From Sphingobium xanthum (GTDB taxonomy: Bacteria; Pseudomonadota; Alphaproteobacteria; Sphingomonadales; Sphingomonadaceae), in the NCBI RefSeq assembly GCF_019737615.1, contig NZ_JAHKKS010000011.1, positions 1 to 64,000 of the forward strand: a DNA stretch of 64,000 bases. Direction: 5' to 3'. The notes under the pieces are model-generated. The model did no database searches. It had not been told where the DNA came from and saw nothing but the letters and a program-made list of their open reading frames with translations. This document shows, piece by piece, positions 41,985-51,193 of this stretch. A program made the position numbers and the translations under genes. How positions within the stretch are numbered: the stretch's first letter is position 1; each line of letters begins with the position of its first letter.

Positions 41985-42485
41985 ATGATGGCGCAAACGG
42001 ATCGTTTGGGCCTGCCGCTGCTCGCGGCGGGACAGGCCCAGAAGGAACTCACCCACAATGAGGCGCTGGGCCTGATCGACATGACCGTGCAACTCGTTGT
42101 CGAGAGTGCGGATCTCGATACGCCCCCCGATGCGCCGGAAACCGGTCGATGCTGGATCGTCGCGACGGGCCCTGGCGGCGTCTGGTCGGGCAGAGCGGGG
42201 CAGGTTGGCTGCTGGACTGCGAATGGCTGGCTTTTCGCACAGGCGAAACGTGGATGGTCGGCCTGGGTGGTGGATCGGCAACATTCGATGCGATTTGATG
42301 ATCCGGATTGGGTGGATGAGCCCGCGCGCAACGACGGCTATTACGTAGAGGGTGATCGCGTCGTGGGCTTTCGGCAGCCCGCGATATCGGGCCCGTCGGG
42401 CGGGGCCGTGCAGGACGTCGAAGCCAGGACAATCCTCGATGCAATGCTGGCCGCGCTGCGGGCGCATGGACTGATCGATACATGA
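41985..42485 (+). CDS. DUF2793 domain-containing protein (GTA cluster end)
   Basis: This 166-residue protein matches DUF2793: RLGLPLLAAGQAQKELTHNEALGLIDM at the start and PPDAPETGRCWIVATGPGGVWSGRAGQVGCWTANGWLF in the middle. The gene commonly closes sphingomonad GTA clusters and may encode a tail fibre or particle decoration. GTCAGGAGA precedes the start ATGATG. It follows the g15-like gene by 32 bases; a non-coding stretch and an OmpA-like gene come next. Confidence 0.85.
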   Translation: MMAQTDRLGLPLLAAGQAQKELTHNEALGLIDMTVQLVVESADLDTPPDAPETGRCWIVATGPGGVWSGRAGQVGCWTANGWLFAQAKRGWSAWVVDRQHSMRFDDPDWVDEPARNDGYYVEGDRVVGFRQPAISGPSGGAVQDVEARTILDAMLAALRAHGLIDT

Positions 42486-42677
42486 CCAAGTGCGCCGCAG
42501 CGTCAGCAATGGAGCGCCGCAAACTTCGCGAAGTCGATAAAAGTTCCCAACTCTGTGAAAAGTCGTAAAAACTGCGCCATTTCCGCAACAGGCGGAGATT
42601 GCGCGCTTGAATCTGTTTTCGCGGAATACTACAGCGGCAATGCAGCATTGTTCGATTAACTCTGAAAGGGGAAAGAT

Positions 42678-43739
42678 ATGCGGAAGCTTGGCATTGCCAT
42701 AGCGCTCGCGTCGACCGCGATGGCCTCGCCGTCGCTCGCCAAGGATAAGGCTTGGTACATTGGCGCCGACATCGGTGCGCTGATTGCCGAGGATGCCGAT
42801 TCGCAGTATGCGACCGGTGTGACGGCCAACACGCCGCACAAGGTTGGTTACGATGCTGCCGGTACGGTCGGCTACGACTTCGGCGGCTTCCGCCTCGAAG
42901 CCGAGTATTCGCACAAGAAGGCGATGAACAAGACCAGCAGCTATTCGGTTGCTCCGACTTCGCGCGCTGGTGGTCAGGCTCGCGTCGATAGCCTGATGCT
43001 GAACGGCCTGATCGACTTCGGTCCCGACGATGGCCTGCAGGGCTTCATCGGCGGCGGTATCGGTGTCGCTCGTTCGAAGATTTCTCTCGCCGACACGCGC
43101 GATTCGGATAGCGGTCTTGCATGGCAGGCCCTGGCTGGCATCCGCTATCCGGTGACCGAGAATGTCGATCTATCGCTCAAGTATCGCTACTTCACGCATG
43201 ACAATGTGAAGCTGCGTAGCGTCGCAGGCACGGCACTCGAGACCGAGTTCAAGAGCCACAGCCTCTTGGCCGGCATCGCATACAACTTCGGTGGCGCCGA
43301 GCCGCCTCCGCCGCCGCCGCCGCCGCCGCCGCCTCCGCCGCCTCCCCCGCCGCCTCCGCCGCCTCCGCCGCCTCCGCCGGTGGCTCAGTGCGCGCCCGGG
43401 CCGTACATCGTGTTCTTCGAATGGGACAGCGCCGACATTACGCCGGACGCCGCCTCGATCCTGGACAACGCGGTTTCGGCTTATGCGAACTGCGGCAGCG
43501 CGCAGGTCATGCTGGCCGGCCACGCCGACAAGTCGGGTTCGCCCAAGTACAATGTCGGTCTGTCCGAGCGTCGTAACACCTCGGTGCGCGGCTATCTGAC
43601 GTCGAAGGGTATCTCCGACGGTGTGATCTCGTCCGAAGCCTTCGGTGAGGCGCGTCCGCGCGTCGAAACCGCTGACGGCGTCCGCGAGCTTCAGAACCGT
43701 CGCGTGGAAATCACCTACGGTCCGGGTTCGGGTTCGTAA
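42678..43739 (+). CDS. OmpA-family outer membrane protein with 26-proline hinge
   Basis: This 353-residue protein has a signal peptide (LGIAIALASTAMASPSLA) and an N-terminal eight-strand barrel (about 25-205, WYIGADIGALIAED...SLLAGIAYNFGG). A run of 26 consecutive prolines (about 209-234) follows. The C-terminal OmpA domain carries FEWDSADITPDA, LAGHADKSGSPKYNVGLSERR and the peptidoglycan-binding R.EI motif NRRVEITYG. It anchors the outer membrane to peptidoglycan. A rho-independent terminator follows. Confidence 0.93.
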   Translation: MRKLGIAIALASTAMASPSLAKDKAWYIGADIGALIAEDADSQYATGVTANTPHKVGYDAAGTVGYDFGGFRLEAEYSHKKAMNKTSSYSVAPTSRAGGQARVDSLMLNGLIDFGPDDGLQGFIGGGIGVARSKISLADTRDSDSGLAWQALAGIRYPVTENVDLSLKYRYFTHDNVKLRSVAGTALETEFKSHSLLAGIAYNFGGAEPPPPPPPPPPPPPPPPPPPPPPPPPPVAQCAPGPYIVFFEWDSADITPDAASILDNAVSAYANCGSAQVMLAGHADKSGSPKYNVGLSERRNTSVRGYLTSKGISDGVISSEAFGEARPRVETADGVRELQNRRVEITYGPGSGS

Positions 43740-43780
43740 GAAATCTGGAGCGCCATCTGACGATGGCGATCCGATGAAGA

Positions 43781-43807
43781 AGGGGCCGGGTTTCCGGCCC
43801 CTTTTTT
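43781..43807 (+). terminator. Rho-independent terminator of the ompA-like gene
   Basis: AGGGGCCGG and CCGGCCCCT pair around a GTTT loop and are followed by TTTTTT, 40 bases past the stop codon. Confidence 0.9.
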
Positions 43808-43936
43808 GTTGTGTATCGAGATCATGACGATCGATCTTGAGCCGATCGCCCGGTTTTGCTTGAAACAGTTATCGCGAGACACGATATTGTTGCCACAAGG
43901 CCGGCGTCGGTGCCGACCGTCAAGGAGATGACGAAG

Positions 43937-44674
43937 ATGGCGAACTGGCCGGATCCCCGCGCGACCTCAGCGGGATATGACGGCGCCTCGGCGAGCGCAG
44001 CCGATGTCGCGTTCGACGCGGGACTGCGTTCCTACATGCTGTCGATCTACAATTATATGGCGAGCGGCGTGCTGGTGACTGGTATTGTCGCTTTGCTGTT
44101 TGCGCAGAGCGGGTTTGCCGCGCAGATTCTGATGGGTCCCGGCATCCTCAAATATGTGCTGATGTTCGCACCGCTCGTGTTCGTGATGGTGCTGAGCTTC
44201 GGAATCAACCGACTGCAGACCAGCACGGCGCAACTTCTCTATTGGGCCTATTGCGTGGTCATGGGTCTCTCCATGGCTTCGATCTTCCTGGTTTATACCG
44301 GAACCTCGATCGCCCAGACCTTCTTTGCGACGGCTGCTGCCTTCGCGGGCCTCAGCCTCTACGGTTACACGACAAAGCGCGACTTGTCGGGCTTTGGCAC
44401 GTTCCTCATCATGGGGGTGATCGGCCTTCTCGTCGCATCGCTGATCAATCTTTTTCTTCAGTCGAGCGCGCTGTCCTTTGCGATCAGTGCTCTGGGCGTG
44501 CTGATTTTCGCCGGTCTGACCGCCTATGATACGCAGAAGCTGAAAAGCATGTATGCCTATGTCGCGGGGACGGACATGATGGGCAAGACGGTGATTATGG
44601 GAGCCTTGTCGCTCTATCTCGATTTCATCAACATGTTCATGTTCCTGCTGCGCTTCATGGGCAGCCGCGACTGA
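43937..44674 (+). CDS. Bax inhibitor-1/YccA family membrane protein
   Basis: This 245-residue inner-membrane protein has seven hydrophobic helices and the family signature YDTQKLKSMY in LGVLIFAGLTAYDTQKLKSMYAY. Eukaryotic relatives suppress apoptosis; bacterial YbhL/YccA act as pH-sensitive calcium leak channels or FtsH modulators. The start MANWPDPRA at 43937 is chosen because AAGGAG lies 9 bases before it; an ATG 9 bases earlier overlaps that site. It is monocistronic, with a terminator after it. Confidence 0.9.
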   Translation: MANWPDPRATSAGYDGASASAADVAFDAGLRSYMLSIYNYMASGVLVTGIVALLFAQSGFAAQILMGPGILKYVLMFAPLVFVMVLSFGINRLQTSTAQLLYWAYCVVMGLSMASIFLVYTGTSIAQTFFATAAAFAGLSLYGYTTKRDLSGFGTFLIMGVIGLLVASLINLFLQSSALSFAISALGVLIFAGLTAYDTQKLKSMYAYVAGTDMMGKTVIMGALSLYLDFINMFMFLLRFMGSRD

Positions 44675-44696
44675 TCGTCGCATTGAAATCCAAACA

Positions 44697-44731
44697 AAAG
44701 GCCCGGTGGACAATGGTCCTCCGGGCCTTTT
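44697..44731. terminator. Terminator between the Bax-inhibitor gene and a GST gene
   Basis: AAAAGGCCCGG pairs with CCGGGCCTTTT around a 13-base loop. It follows the Bax-inhibitor-1 stop by 22 bases and lies 28 bases past the convergent GST stop, so it can serve both directions. Confidence 0.85.
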
Positions 44732-44758
44732 CGTTTTCGGCTTGCTGAACTTTGCCGA

Positions 44759-45394
44759 TCAGCCGACTGCCTGCATCTCGGCGATCAGGGCGTTGTCGAT
44801 TTCCTTGGCATGCCGATAGGCTGCCCGCTGCCGGAGGCGTTCGGCATAGGCCTTGAACCTAGGCCTGTCCGGCATGGAGCCGAACTGCAATCCCCAGTCG
44901 ATCTGCGCGCCGACATAGACATCGGCGGCCGTAAAGCGGGCGCCGCAGATATAGTCCCGGCCCCTCACCGCACTCTCCAGCACGTCCATGGTGCGCTCAT
45001 ACGTGCCATAGCCGAACATTCGCTCGCTGCCCGGCTTGCCCGCAAAACCGGCCGAGCGATTGGTGACCGCCGCCTCGACCGGACCGGCCGCGAAGAACGT
45101 CCAGCGATAATAATCGGCCCGCTCGTCGGCCCGCGGCGCAAGGCCGGCCTCCGGGAAACTCTCGGCGAGATAGGCGCAGATCGCCGCACATTCGGTCACG
45201 ATCTTGCCGTCATGAACGATCGCCGGCACCTTACCCATCGGATTGATCGCGAGGTAGGAGGATGACTTCATGCCGTCATCGCCCTCATAGCCCACAATGT
45301 GCGCGTCATAGGGCTCTCCGATTTCCTCGAGCATCCAGCGAACGATCTGCCCGCGCGACATAGGATTGGTGTAGAACTGGACTTTTTCCGCCAT
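44759..45394 (-). CDS. Glutathione S-transferase
   Basis: This 211-residue cytoplasmic GST has a thioredoxin-like N domain (VQFYTNPMSRGQIVRWMLEEIGEPYD, then NPMGKVPAIVHDGKIVTECAAICAYLAE, with the cis-Pro and Glu/Ser glutathione contacts). The helical C domain contains FTAADVYVGAQIDWGLQFG. The serine in the PMSRG region is a candidate catalytic residue. The physiological substrate is unknown. A strong AGGAGG is 5 bases before the ATG at 45394; the longer frame upstream lacks homology. Confidence 0.9.
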   Translation of the reverse strand: MAEKVQFYTNPMSRGQIVRWMLEEIGEPYDAHIVGYEGDDGMKSSSYLAINPMGKVPAIVHDGKIVTECAAICAYLAESFPEAGLAPRADERADYYRWTFFAAGPVEAAVTNRSAGFAGKPGSERMFGYGTYERTMDVLESAVRGRDYICGARFTAADVYVGAQIDWGLQFGSMPDRPRFKAYAERLRQRAAYRHAKEIDNALIAEMQAVG

Positions 45395-45447
45395 TTTCAC
45401 CTCCTGCTTATTGTTCGAACATAACAGGAACAAATGGGCGGCGCGAG

Positions 45448-46146
45448 TCAATTCGCACCCGATGTCTCCGGGTGCTCGAAGCGTCCGTGGCTGAGGAAAT
45501 GCACGATCTGGCAATGCGCCGATGCATGATAGGGCAGCATGCTGTGCGACAGCGGCAGGATGATGTGGTCCGCCGCTTCCGGCAGTCTGGTGGATGCGAC
45601 GCTGACTTTCCCATCGCTTGGTTCGGGCACGAGTCGTGCCGCGGCAATCGGCATGATCGGCCGGCTGCCCGCGATGATCCCTACCGGATAATCGATTCTC
45701 CCGAGCATCGCCTCGATCTCGGCCGGCCGCTGCGTCACCAGCGCAGGCGCGGCCCGGCCAAGGATCGGGCGCAGCAGGGCCATACCGTTCAGAAAGTCCG
45801 CGATCTCGCTGCCGCCATTTGGCGTCCCCAGCATGACGACATGGCCAAGATTGCGTGGGCGACGGGAGTTGATCAGCGCACGCGCGACCAGGCCGCCCAT
45901 CGAGTGCGCCACGATGTGGAGCGGTCCTGTACTTGTTTCATCCAGGTCGTTCAGCTGTGTGCCGAGCCGATCGCACACTTCCTCCAAGGTAAGTCCCCAG
46001 CTGTCGTATCCGACCTCGCAAGCGCGATAGCCGCTTCTGGCAAGCATGCGGGCCAGTGGCCGGTTCATCCCACGAAACCCGGCAAAGCCATGAAGAACGA
46101 GGACCGTCGCTCGCTCCTCCTCCGTTTCAGCCGCGGTGACATGCAT
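45448..46146 (-). CDS. Alpha/beta hydrolase (esterase/lipase-like)
   Basis: This 232-residue hydrolase has the oxyanion-side motif LVLHGFAGFRGMNRPLAR, the nucleophile elbow AHSMGGLVARALI with Ser at about residue 81, and VVMLGTPNGGSEIAD downstream. A histidine late in the protein (LPLSHSMLPYH) could complete the triad. It has no signal peptide. It resembles PGAP1/lipase-like esterases; the substrate is unknown. It is separated from clpA by a terminator at 46184-46215. Confidence 0.85.
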   Translation of the reverse strand: MHVTAAETEEERATVLVLHGFAGFRGMNRPLARMLARSGYRACEVGYDSWGLTLEEVCDRLGTQLNDLDETSTGPLHIVAHSMGGLVARALINSRRPRNLGHVVMLGTPNGGSEIADFLNGMALLRPILGRAAPALVTQRPAEIEAMLGRIDYPVGIIAGSRPIMPIAAARLVPEPSDGKVSVASTRLPEAADHIILPLSHSMLPYHASAHCQIVHFLSHGRFEHPETSGAN

Positions 46147-46183
46147 GTCTCGTCTCGGTGCCCCGTTAATTCAAACCGAAACA

Positions 46184-46215
46184 AACGGCCTTCGAAATCG
46201 CTTCCGAAGGCCGTT
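46184..46215 (-). terminator. Rho-independent terminator of clpA
   Basis: AACGGCCTTCG and CGAAGGCCGTT form an 11-bp stem. On the minus strand the stem is followed by TTGTTTCGGTTT. It lies 28 bases beyond the clpA stop codon. Confidence 0.85.
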
Positions 46216-46242
46216 CAATCAGGTGCTTATCGCGGGCGCCGA

Positions 46243-48579
46243 TCAACCCTTCGGCGCGCTCACCTTCGGCTTCTTACCGCCGCCTGCTTTCGGAGCCGGC
46301 CCGCCCTTGCCGCGTTTTGGCGCCGCAGGGGTGATTTCAAAGGTCAGCGCTTCGTCCTTCAGGCGCACATGCACCTCGCCGCCATTGACGAGCTTGCCGA
46401 ACAGCAATTCTTCGGCGAGCGGCTGCTTGATCTTCTCCTGGATCAGCCGGCCCATCGGGCGGGCACCATAGAGCTTGTCGTAGCCGCGGGCAGTCAGCCA
46501 GTCGCGCGCCTCGTTGTCGAGCGTGATGTGGACATCGCGATCGGCAAGCTGCAGTTCGAGCTGGATGACGAACTTGTCGACGACGCGGGCGACGACTTCG
46601 GTCGGTAGATAGCCGAACGGCACGATCGCATCGAGACGGTTACGGAACTCCGGCGTGAACATGCGTTTCACCGCCTCGTCGCTCGCATCTTCCTTGCTGA
46701 TGTCGCCGAAGCCGATGCCTTCCTTCGCCATGTCGGAGGCGCCGGCATTGGTCGTCATGATCAGGATGACGTTGCGGAAGTCGACAGTCTTGCCGTGGTG
46801 ATCGGTCAGGCGGCCATTGTCCATCACCTGCAGTAGGATGTTGAACAGGTCCGGATGGGCCTTCTCGATCTCGTCGAGCAACAGCACGCAATGCGGGTTC
46901 TGGTCGATTGCATCGGTCAGCAGGCCGCCCTGATCATAGCCGACATAGCCCGGAGGCGCGCCGATAAGGCGGCTGACCGAGTGTCGCTCCATATATTCCG
47001 ACATATCGAAACGCTGGAGAGGGATGCCCATGATCGTCGCGAGCTGACGGGCCACCTCGGTCTTGCCGACACCGGTGGGGCCGGAGAACAGATAGTTGCC
47101 GATCGGCTTGTCGGGATCGCGCAGACCGGCCCGCGACAGCTTGATCGCGGAGGACAGCACCTCGATCGCCTTGTTCTGGCCGAAGACCACGCGCTTCAGA
47201 TCCGTTTCCAGCGATTCCAGCACCGACTTGTCGTCGGTGGACACCGTCTTGGGCGGGATGCGCGCCATGGTCGCGATCACCGCCTCGATCTCCTTTGGCG
47301 TGATCATCTTCTTCCGCTTGGAGGGCGCCACCAGCATCTGCATCGCGCCGACCTCGTCGATCACGTCGATCGCCTTGTCCGGCAGCTTGCGGTCGTTGAT
47401 GTAGCGCGCCGACAGATCGACGGCCGCCTTGATCGCGTCCGGCGTGTACTTGACCGAGTGGTGGTCCTCAAAGGCCGAGCGCAGACCCATCAGGATCTTG
47501 ATCGTGTCCTCGATCGTCGGCTCGTTCACGTCGATTTTTTGGAACCGGCGCAGCAGCGCGCGATCCTTTTCGAAGTGATTGCGGAACTCCTTGTAGGTGG
47601 TCGAGCCGATGCACCGGATCGAGCCGCCGGAGAGCGCGGGCTTGAGCAGGTTGGAGGCGTCCATCGCGCCGCCCGAGGTTGCGCCCGCACCGATCACCGT
47701 GTGAATCTCGTCGATGAACAGGATGGCGTGCGGCATCTTTTCCAGTTCGGAGACGACGGCTTTGAGCCGCTCCTCGAAGTCGCCGCGATAGCGCGTGCCG
47801 GCAAGCAGCGAACCCATGTCGAGCGAGTAGATCACCGCTTCGCGCAGCACGTCGGGCACTTCGCCCTGAATGATCTTCCGTGCCAGGCCTTCGGCGATGG
47901 CGGTCTTGCCGACGCCCGGATCACCCACATAGAGCGGATTGTTCTTGGACCGGCGGCACAGAATCTGGATCGTGCGGTCGACCTCGGAGGTGCGGCCAAT
48001 CAGCGGATCGACTTTGCCTTCCTTGGCCTTCTCGTTGAGATTGACGGTGAACTGGTCGAGCGCGCCGTCCTTTTTCTTGCTGGCCTCGGTCTTCTTCTCT
48101 TCCTCGGCAGGCGCAGCCTTGGGCTGCTCGGGCGTACTCGCGCCCTTGCCCACGCCATGGCTCAGATAGCTGACCGCATCGAGCCGGCTCATATCCTGCT
48201 GCTGCAGGAAATAAACCGCGTAGCTCTCGCGCTCGGAGAAGAGGGCCACCAGCACGTTCGCGCCGGTCACTTCCTCCTTGCCGGATGACTGCACATGCAG
48301 GATCGCGCGCTGCACGACCCGCTGGAAGCCACTGGTCGGCGAGGGGTCCACGCTGCCGGAGACCTTCAGGCTCTCCAGTTCCGTGTCGAGATAGTGCGTC
48401 ACGGTGTCGCCCAGCTCGCCGAGCTCCACGCCGCAGGCCTGCATCACCTTGGCTGCATGCTCATCGTCGATAAGCGCGAGCAGCAGATGCTCCAGCGTCG
48501 CATATTCGTGATTTCGCTCGGTGGCGTGCGCCAGCGCGTTATGCAGCGTGGTTTCGAGGGCGGGGGCGAAAGAAGGCAT
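46243..48579 (-). CDS. clpA: ATP-dependent Clp protease ATP-binding subunit ClpA
   Basis: This 778-residue AAA+ unfoldase feeds substrates to ClpP. It has an N-terminal Clp_N domain (1-145, TTLHNALAHATERNHEYATLEHLL), a Lys/Glu-rich linker near 155-175, ATPase domain 1 (GDPGVGKTAIAEGLA, VLFIDEIHT-like ILFIDEIHTVIGAGA) and ATPase domain 2 (FSGPTGVGKTEVARQLA, VLLLDEIEKAHPD). The C-terminal basic Gly/Lys/Pro tail (PKRGKGG to the end) is an extension beyond E. coli ClpA. The ClpS adaptor gene, often adjacent, is not in this window. Confidence 0.95.
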   Translation of the reverse strand: MPSFAPALETTLHNALAHATERNHEYATLEHLLLALIDDEHAAKVMQACGVELGELGDTVTHYLDTELESLKVSGSVDPSPTSGFQRVVQRAILHVQSSGKEEVTGANVLVALFSERESYAVYFLQQQDMSRLDAVSYLSHGVGKGASTPEQPKAAPAEEEKKTEASKKKDGALDQFTVNLNEKAKEGKVDPLIGRTSEVDRTIQILCRRSKNNPLYVGDPGVGKTAIAEGLARKIIQGEVPDVLREAVIYSLDMGSLLAGTRYRGDFEERLKAVVSELEKMPHAILFIDEIHTVIGAGATSGGAMDASNLLKPALSGGSIRCIGSTTYKEFRNHFEKDRALLRRFQKIDVNEPTIEDTIKILMGLRSAFEDHHSVKYTPDAIKAAVDLSARYINDRKLPDKAIDVIDEVGAMQMLVAPSKRKKMITPKEIEAVIATMARIPPKTVSTDDKSVLESLETDLKRVVFGQNKAIEVLSSAIKLSRAGLRDPDKPIGNYLFSGPTGVGKTEVARQLATIMGIPLQRFDMSEYMERHSVSRLIGAPPGYVGYDQGGLLTDAIDQNPHCVLLLDEIEKAHPDLFNILLQVMDNGRLTDHHGKTVDFRNVILIMTTNAGASDMAKEGIGFGDISKEDASDEAVKRMFTPEFRNRLDAIVPFGYLPTEVVARVVDKFVIQLELQLADRDVHITLDNEARDWLTARGYDKLYGARPMGRLIQEKIKQPLAEELLFGKLVNGGEVHVRLKDEALTFEITPAAPKRGKGGPAPKAGGGKKPKVSAPKG

Positions 48580-48724
48580 GTCTATCTTACTCCTGCGGCC
48601 TGAGAGCCAGGCCGAGACCTGACCAATGTCGGAACCCGCCCGGTCGCCTTCAAGAGCATCCCGTAAGCATCCCGACTTTGCGAAGGCCGATATCCGCCCG
48701 GAGGCGATCCTGCCTTCCCTCTCC

Positions 48725-48934
48725 TCATTTCTTGAATAGCGCTTCGGCGCTTGCTTTATGGTTAACGGATTGCGTCATCTTCGCCCGCGTCCGCTCGATC
48801 TCGGCGGCGAGTGCCGCAATGCGATCCTCCAGTTCGGAAACGGACAGCCTGTCCAGATCCTGACGCCCGATCTGCGCGATCAGGTCGTCGGGTCGCGCCC
48901 GGGGTAAGGCGTCATCGAAATCCATCGCGGCCAT
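48725..48934 (-). CDS. DUF1192 family small protein
   Basis: This 69-residue protein matches the DUF1192 pattern: DDLIAQIGRQDLDRLSVSELEDRIAALAAEIERTRA, a coiled-coil-like helix, then a short tail ending ALFKK. It is cytoplasmic with no assigned function. In Alphaproteobacteria DUF1192 genes are often found divergent from an NAD(P)H-quinone oxidoreductase, as here (about 145 bases between starts). Confidence 0.82.
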   Translation of the reverse strand: MAAMDFDDALPRARPDDLIAQIGRQDLDRLSVSELEDRIAALAAEIERTRAKMTQSVNHKASAEALFKK

Positions 48935-49078
48935 GCTCGCGCCAAAGGGACGTCAAGTCAACGACAGACATGCCGGAGCGTTCCAGGCGACTTTAGTATG
49001 CATGTGGGGATGGCCTTTTGCTCTGCGGTGGCTAGACAGGAAGACGGAGAGGCAGGATCGCAGGGAGAACGGCGAACA

Positions 49079-50077
49079 ATGGCATTGCCTGAGCGGATGC
49101 GCGCGGTCGCGATTACGACCCCCGGCGGACCGGAAGTGCTTGTCGAAACGCAGGTCGAGCTTCCCGTGCCGGGGCCAGACGATGTCCTCATCGAAGTGAT
49201 CGCCGCGGGCGTCAATCGGCCGGACGTGTTCCAGCGTAAGGGCAGCTATCCGCCGCCGCCGGGCGCTTCGCCGCTCCCGGGGCTGGAAGTCGCCGGCACG
49301 ATCGTCGCCGTTGGAGTCGATGTCGATCCCGCCGTCATCGGTGAGCGCGTCTGCTCGCTGGTGGCCGGCGGTGGCTATGCCGAATATGCGCTGGCGCCTT
49401 ACGGGCAATGTCTGCGCGTGCCTGACGTCCTGTCGATGGAAGAGGCGGCGGCATTGCCCGAAACGCTGATGACCGTCTGGCACAATCTCTTCGAGCGGGC
49501 TTATGTCGTCACGGGCGATTCCGTGCTCATCCACGGCGGGACGAGCGGTATCGCCACCATGGCCATCTCGCTCTGCCGGATGTTCGGCATCACCACGATC
49601 GTCACCTGCGGTAGCGATGCGAAATGCAATGCTGCACTCGATTGGGGCGCCGGCCATGCGATCAATTATCGCACCGAGGATTTCGTCGAGGCCGTGAAGC
49701 GCATCACCAATGGCGCGGGCGTCACCGCCGTCCTTGACATGGTCGGGGGCGATTATGTGCCGCGCAATCTCGATTGCCTGGCCGAGGACGGCCGCCACGT
49801 CTCGATCGCGGTGCTTGGCGGTGGCAAGGCGGAGATTGCGATCCGGAATCTGATGGTGCGGCGACTCACCATGACGGGATCGACGTTGCGTCCGCGTTCG
49901 CCCGGCTTCAAGGCGCTGTTGATCGACGAGATCAAGCGCAATGTCTGGCCGCATGTCGAGGAGGGCGATCTGCGCCCGGCCATGGACCAGACCTTTCCTC
50001 TTGCGCAGGCATCCGCGGCCCACGCGCGCATGGAGGCTGGCGACCATGTCGGAAAGATCGTCCTGAAAGTACGCTGA
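49079..50077 (+). CDS. NAD(P)H-quinone oxidoreductase (zeta-crystallin-like)
   Basis: This 332-residue MDR enzyme of the quinone oxidoreductase type has MRAVAITTPGGPEVLVETQVELPVPGPDDVLIEVIAAGVNRPDVFQRKG at the start, PGLEVAGTIVAVG, and the Rossmann segment VLIHGGTSGIATMAISLCRMFG. No zinc-binding cysteines are present, so it should use NADPH to reduce quinones or enoyl groups. The start at 49079 follows a GGGAG; upstream in-frame codons lack homology. It is divergent from the DUF1192 gene. Confidence 0.9.
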   Translation: MALPERMRAVAITTPGGPEVLVETQVELPVPGPDDVLIEVIAAGVNRPDVFQRKGSYPPPPGASPLPGLEVAGTIVAVGVDVDPAVIGERVCSLVAGGGYAEYALAPYGQCLRVPDVLSMEEAAALPETLMTVWHNLFERAYVVTGDSVLIHGGTSGIATMAISLCRMFGITTIVTCGSDAKCNAALDWGAGHAINYRTEDFVEAVKRITNGAGVTAVLDMVGGDYVPRNLDCLAEDGRHVSIAVLGGGKAEIAIRNLMVRRLTMTGSTLRPRSPGFKALLIDEIKRNVWPHVEEGDLRPAMDQTFPLAQASAAHARMEAGDHVGKIVLKVR

Positions 50078-50338
50078 CAGCGAGGGCGCTCGGGCGGCGC
50101 GCTCGCAGGCCTGAAAATATCACAGGATGGTGGTATCGTGGGGCATGCTTCACGGCATTTCACAGGAGCATTTACCATGTCGCGATTCAGGTCGCCGCAA
50201 ATGGAGATTTTACAAATATCTGATATGCAATGGAAATATGTGAATTTCGGGCTCCTGTCGATGCGCCTTTTCATGGTTTGGAATTTGTTAATCCCTAAGC
50301 CGTAAGGTTAATGTGCTGAATAGATTGGGGACTGGACT

Positions 50339-51193
50339 ATGACTGTTATCGCATCCAATATTTCTGCGATTCGTGCCCAGAACGCCAGCGCCAAGGCCAA
50401 TAGCGGCCTTGCGGTGGCCATGGAGCGCCTGTCGTCAGGTAAGCGTATCAACTCCGCGAAGGACGATGCCGCCGGCCTCGCCATCGCGACCAAGATGACT
50501 TCCGAAATCCGTGGCCTCGCTGCCGCGGCGCGCAACGCCAATGACGGCCTCTCGGTGACGCAGGTCGCGGAAGGCGCCATGGGCGAAGTCTCGAACCTGC
50601 TGCAGCGTATGCGCGAGCTGGCTGTGCAGGCTTCCTCCGGCACGGTGAGCCAGAGCGATCGTACCTCGATCCAGGCGGAAGTCACCGAGCTGACCTCGCA
50701 GATCACCAACATCGCAGGGCGCACCAGCTTCAACGGCATCACGCTGCTGAACGGTTCGACCACGACGACGACGGCCGTGCAGGTGCGCGTGCAGGTCGGC
50801 AACAACGCCGGCGAAACCGTCGATGTGTCGATCGCGTCCATGAACCTGGATGGCCTCGGCCTTTCGTCCGGCTCGCCGCTCACGGGCTGGGACGACGCCG
50901 ACGGCACCACGGCAGCCTCTGCGCTGACGCTGATCAACGACGCGCTCGACACGATCGCATCTGCCCGAGCCACGATCGGTGGTCAGCAGAGCCGTCTCGA
51001 AGCGACGATCAACAATCTGAACACGACCATCACGAACCTGTCCGACGCGCGCTCGCGCATCGAGGACGCCGACTTCTCGGTGGAATCGACGGCTCTGGCC
51101 AAGAACCAGATCCTGTCACAGGCCTCGACAGCGATGCTCGCCCAGGCGAACCAGAGCCAGCAGGGCGTGCTGAGCCTCCTGCGCGGCGGCTAA
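50339..51193 (+). CDS. Flagellin
   Basis: This 284-residue flagellar filament subunit has the N-terminal D0/D1 region ([52 protein letters not shown]) and the C-terminal D0/D1 ([45 protein letters not shown]). The central variable domain is short. Export is by the flagellar type III system, so no signal peptide is expected. The 260-base upstream region contains GCCGTAAG at 50299-50306, resembling a FliA (sigma28) -10 box, 33 bases before the ATG. No other flagellar genes are in the window. Confidence 0.95.
   Translation: MTVIASNISAIRAQNASAKANSGLAVAMERLSSGKRINSAKDDAAGLAIATKMTSEIRGLAAAARNANDGLSVTQVAEGAMGEVSNLLQRMRELAVQASSGTVSQSDRTSIQAEVTELTSQITNIAGRTSFNGITLLNGSTTTTTAVQVRVQVGNNAGETVDVSIASMNLDGLGLSSGSPLTGWDDADGTTAASALTLINDALDTIASARATIGGQQSRLEATINNLNTTITNLSDARSRIEDADFSVESTALAKNQILSQASTAMLAQANQSQQGVLSLLRGG

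Noticed and set aside
43808-43936. A ybhL RNA motif upstream of the Bax-inhibitor-1 gene
   Set aside because: That motif is known to me from Rhizobiales only, and no matching structure could be recognised here.
46855-48288. A 477-codon plus-strand frame opposite clpA
   Set aside because: It mirrors the clpA codons and shows the Arg/His-rich composition of an antisense shadow.
50299-50306. A full sigma28 promoter for flagellin
   Set aside because: Only the -10-like GCCGTAAG fits; no convincing TAAA-type -35 lies at the right distance, so it is mentioned but not listed as a feature.
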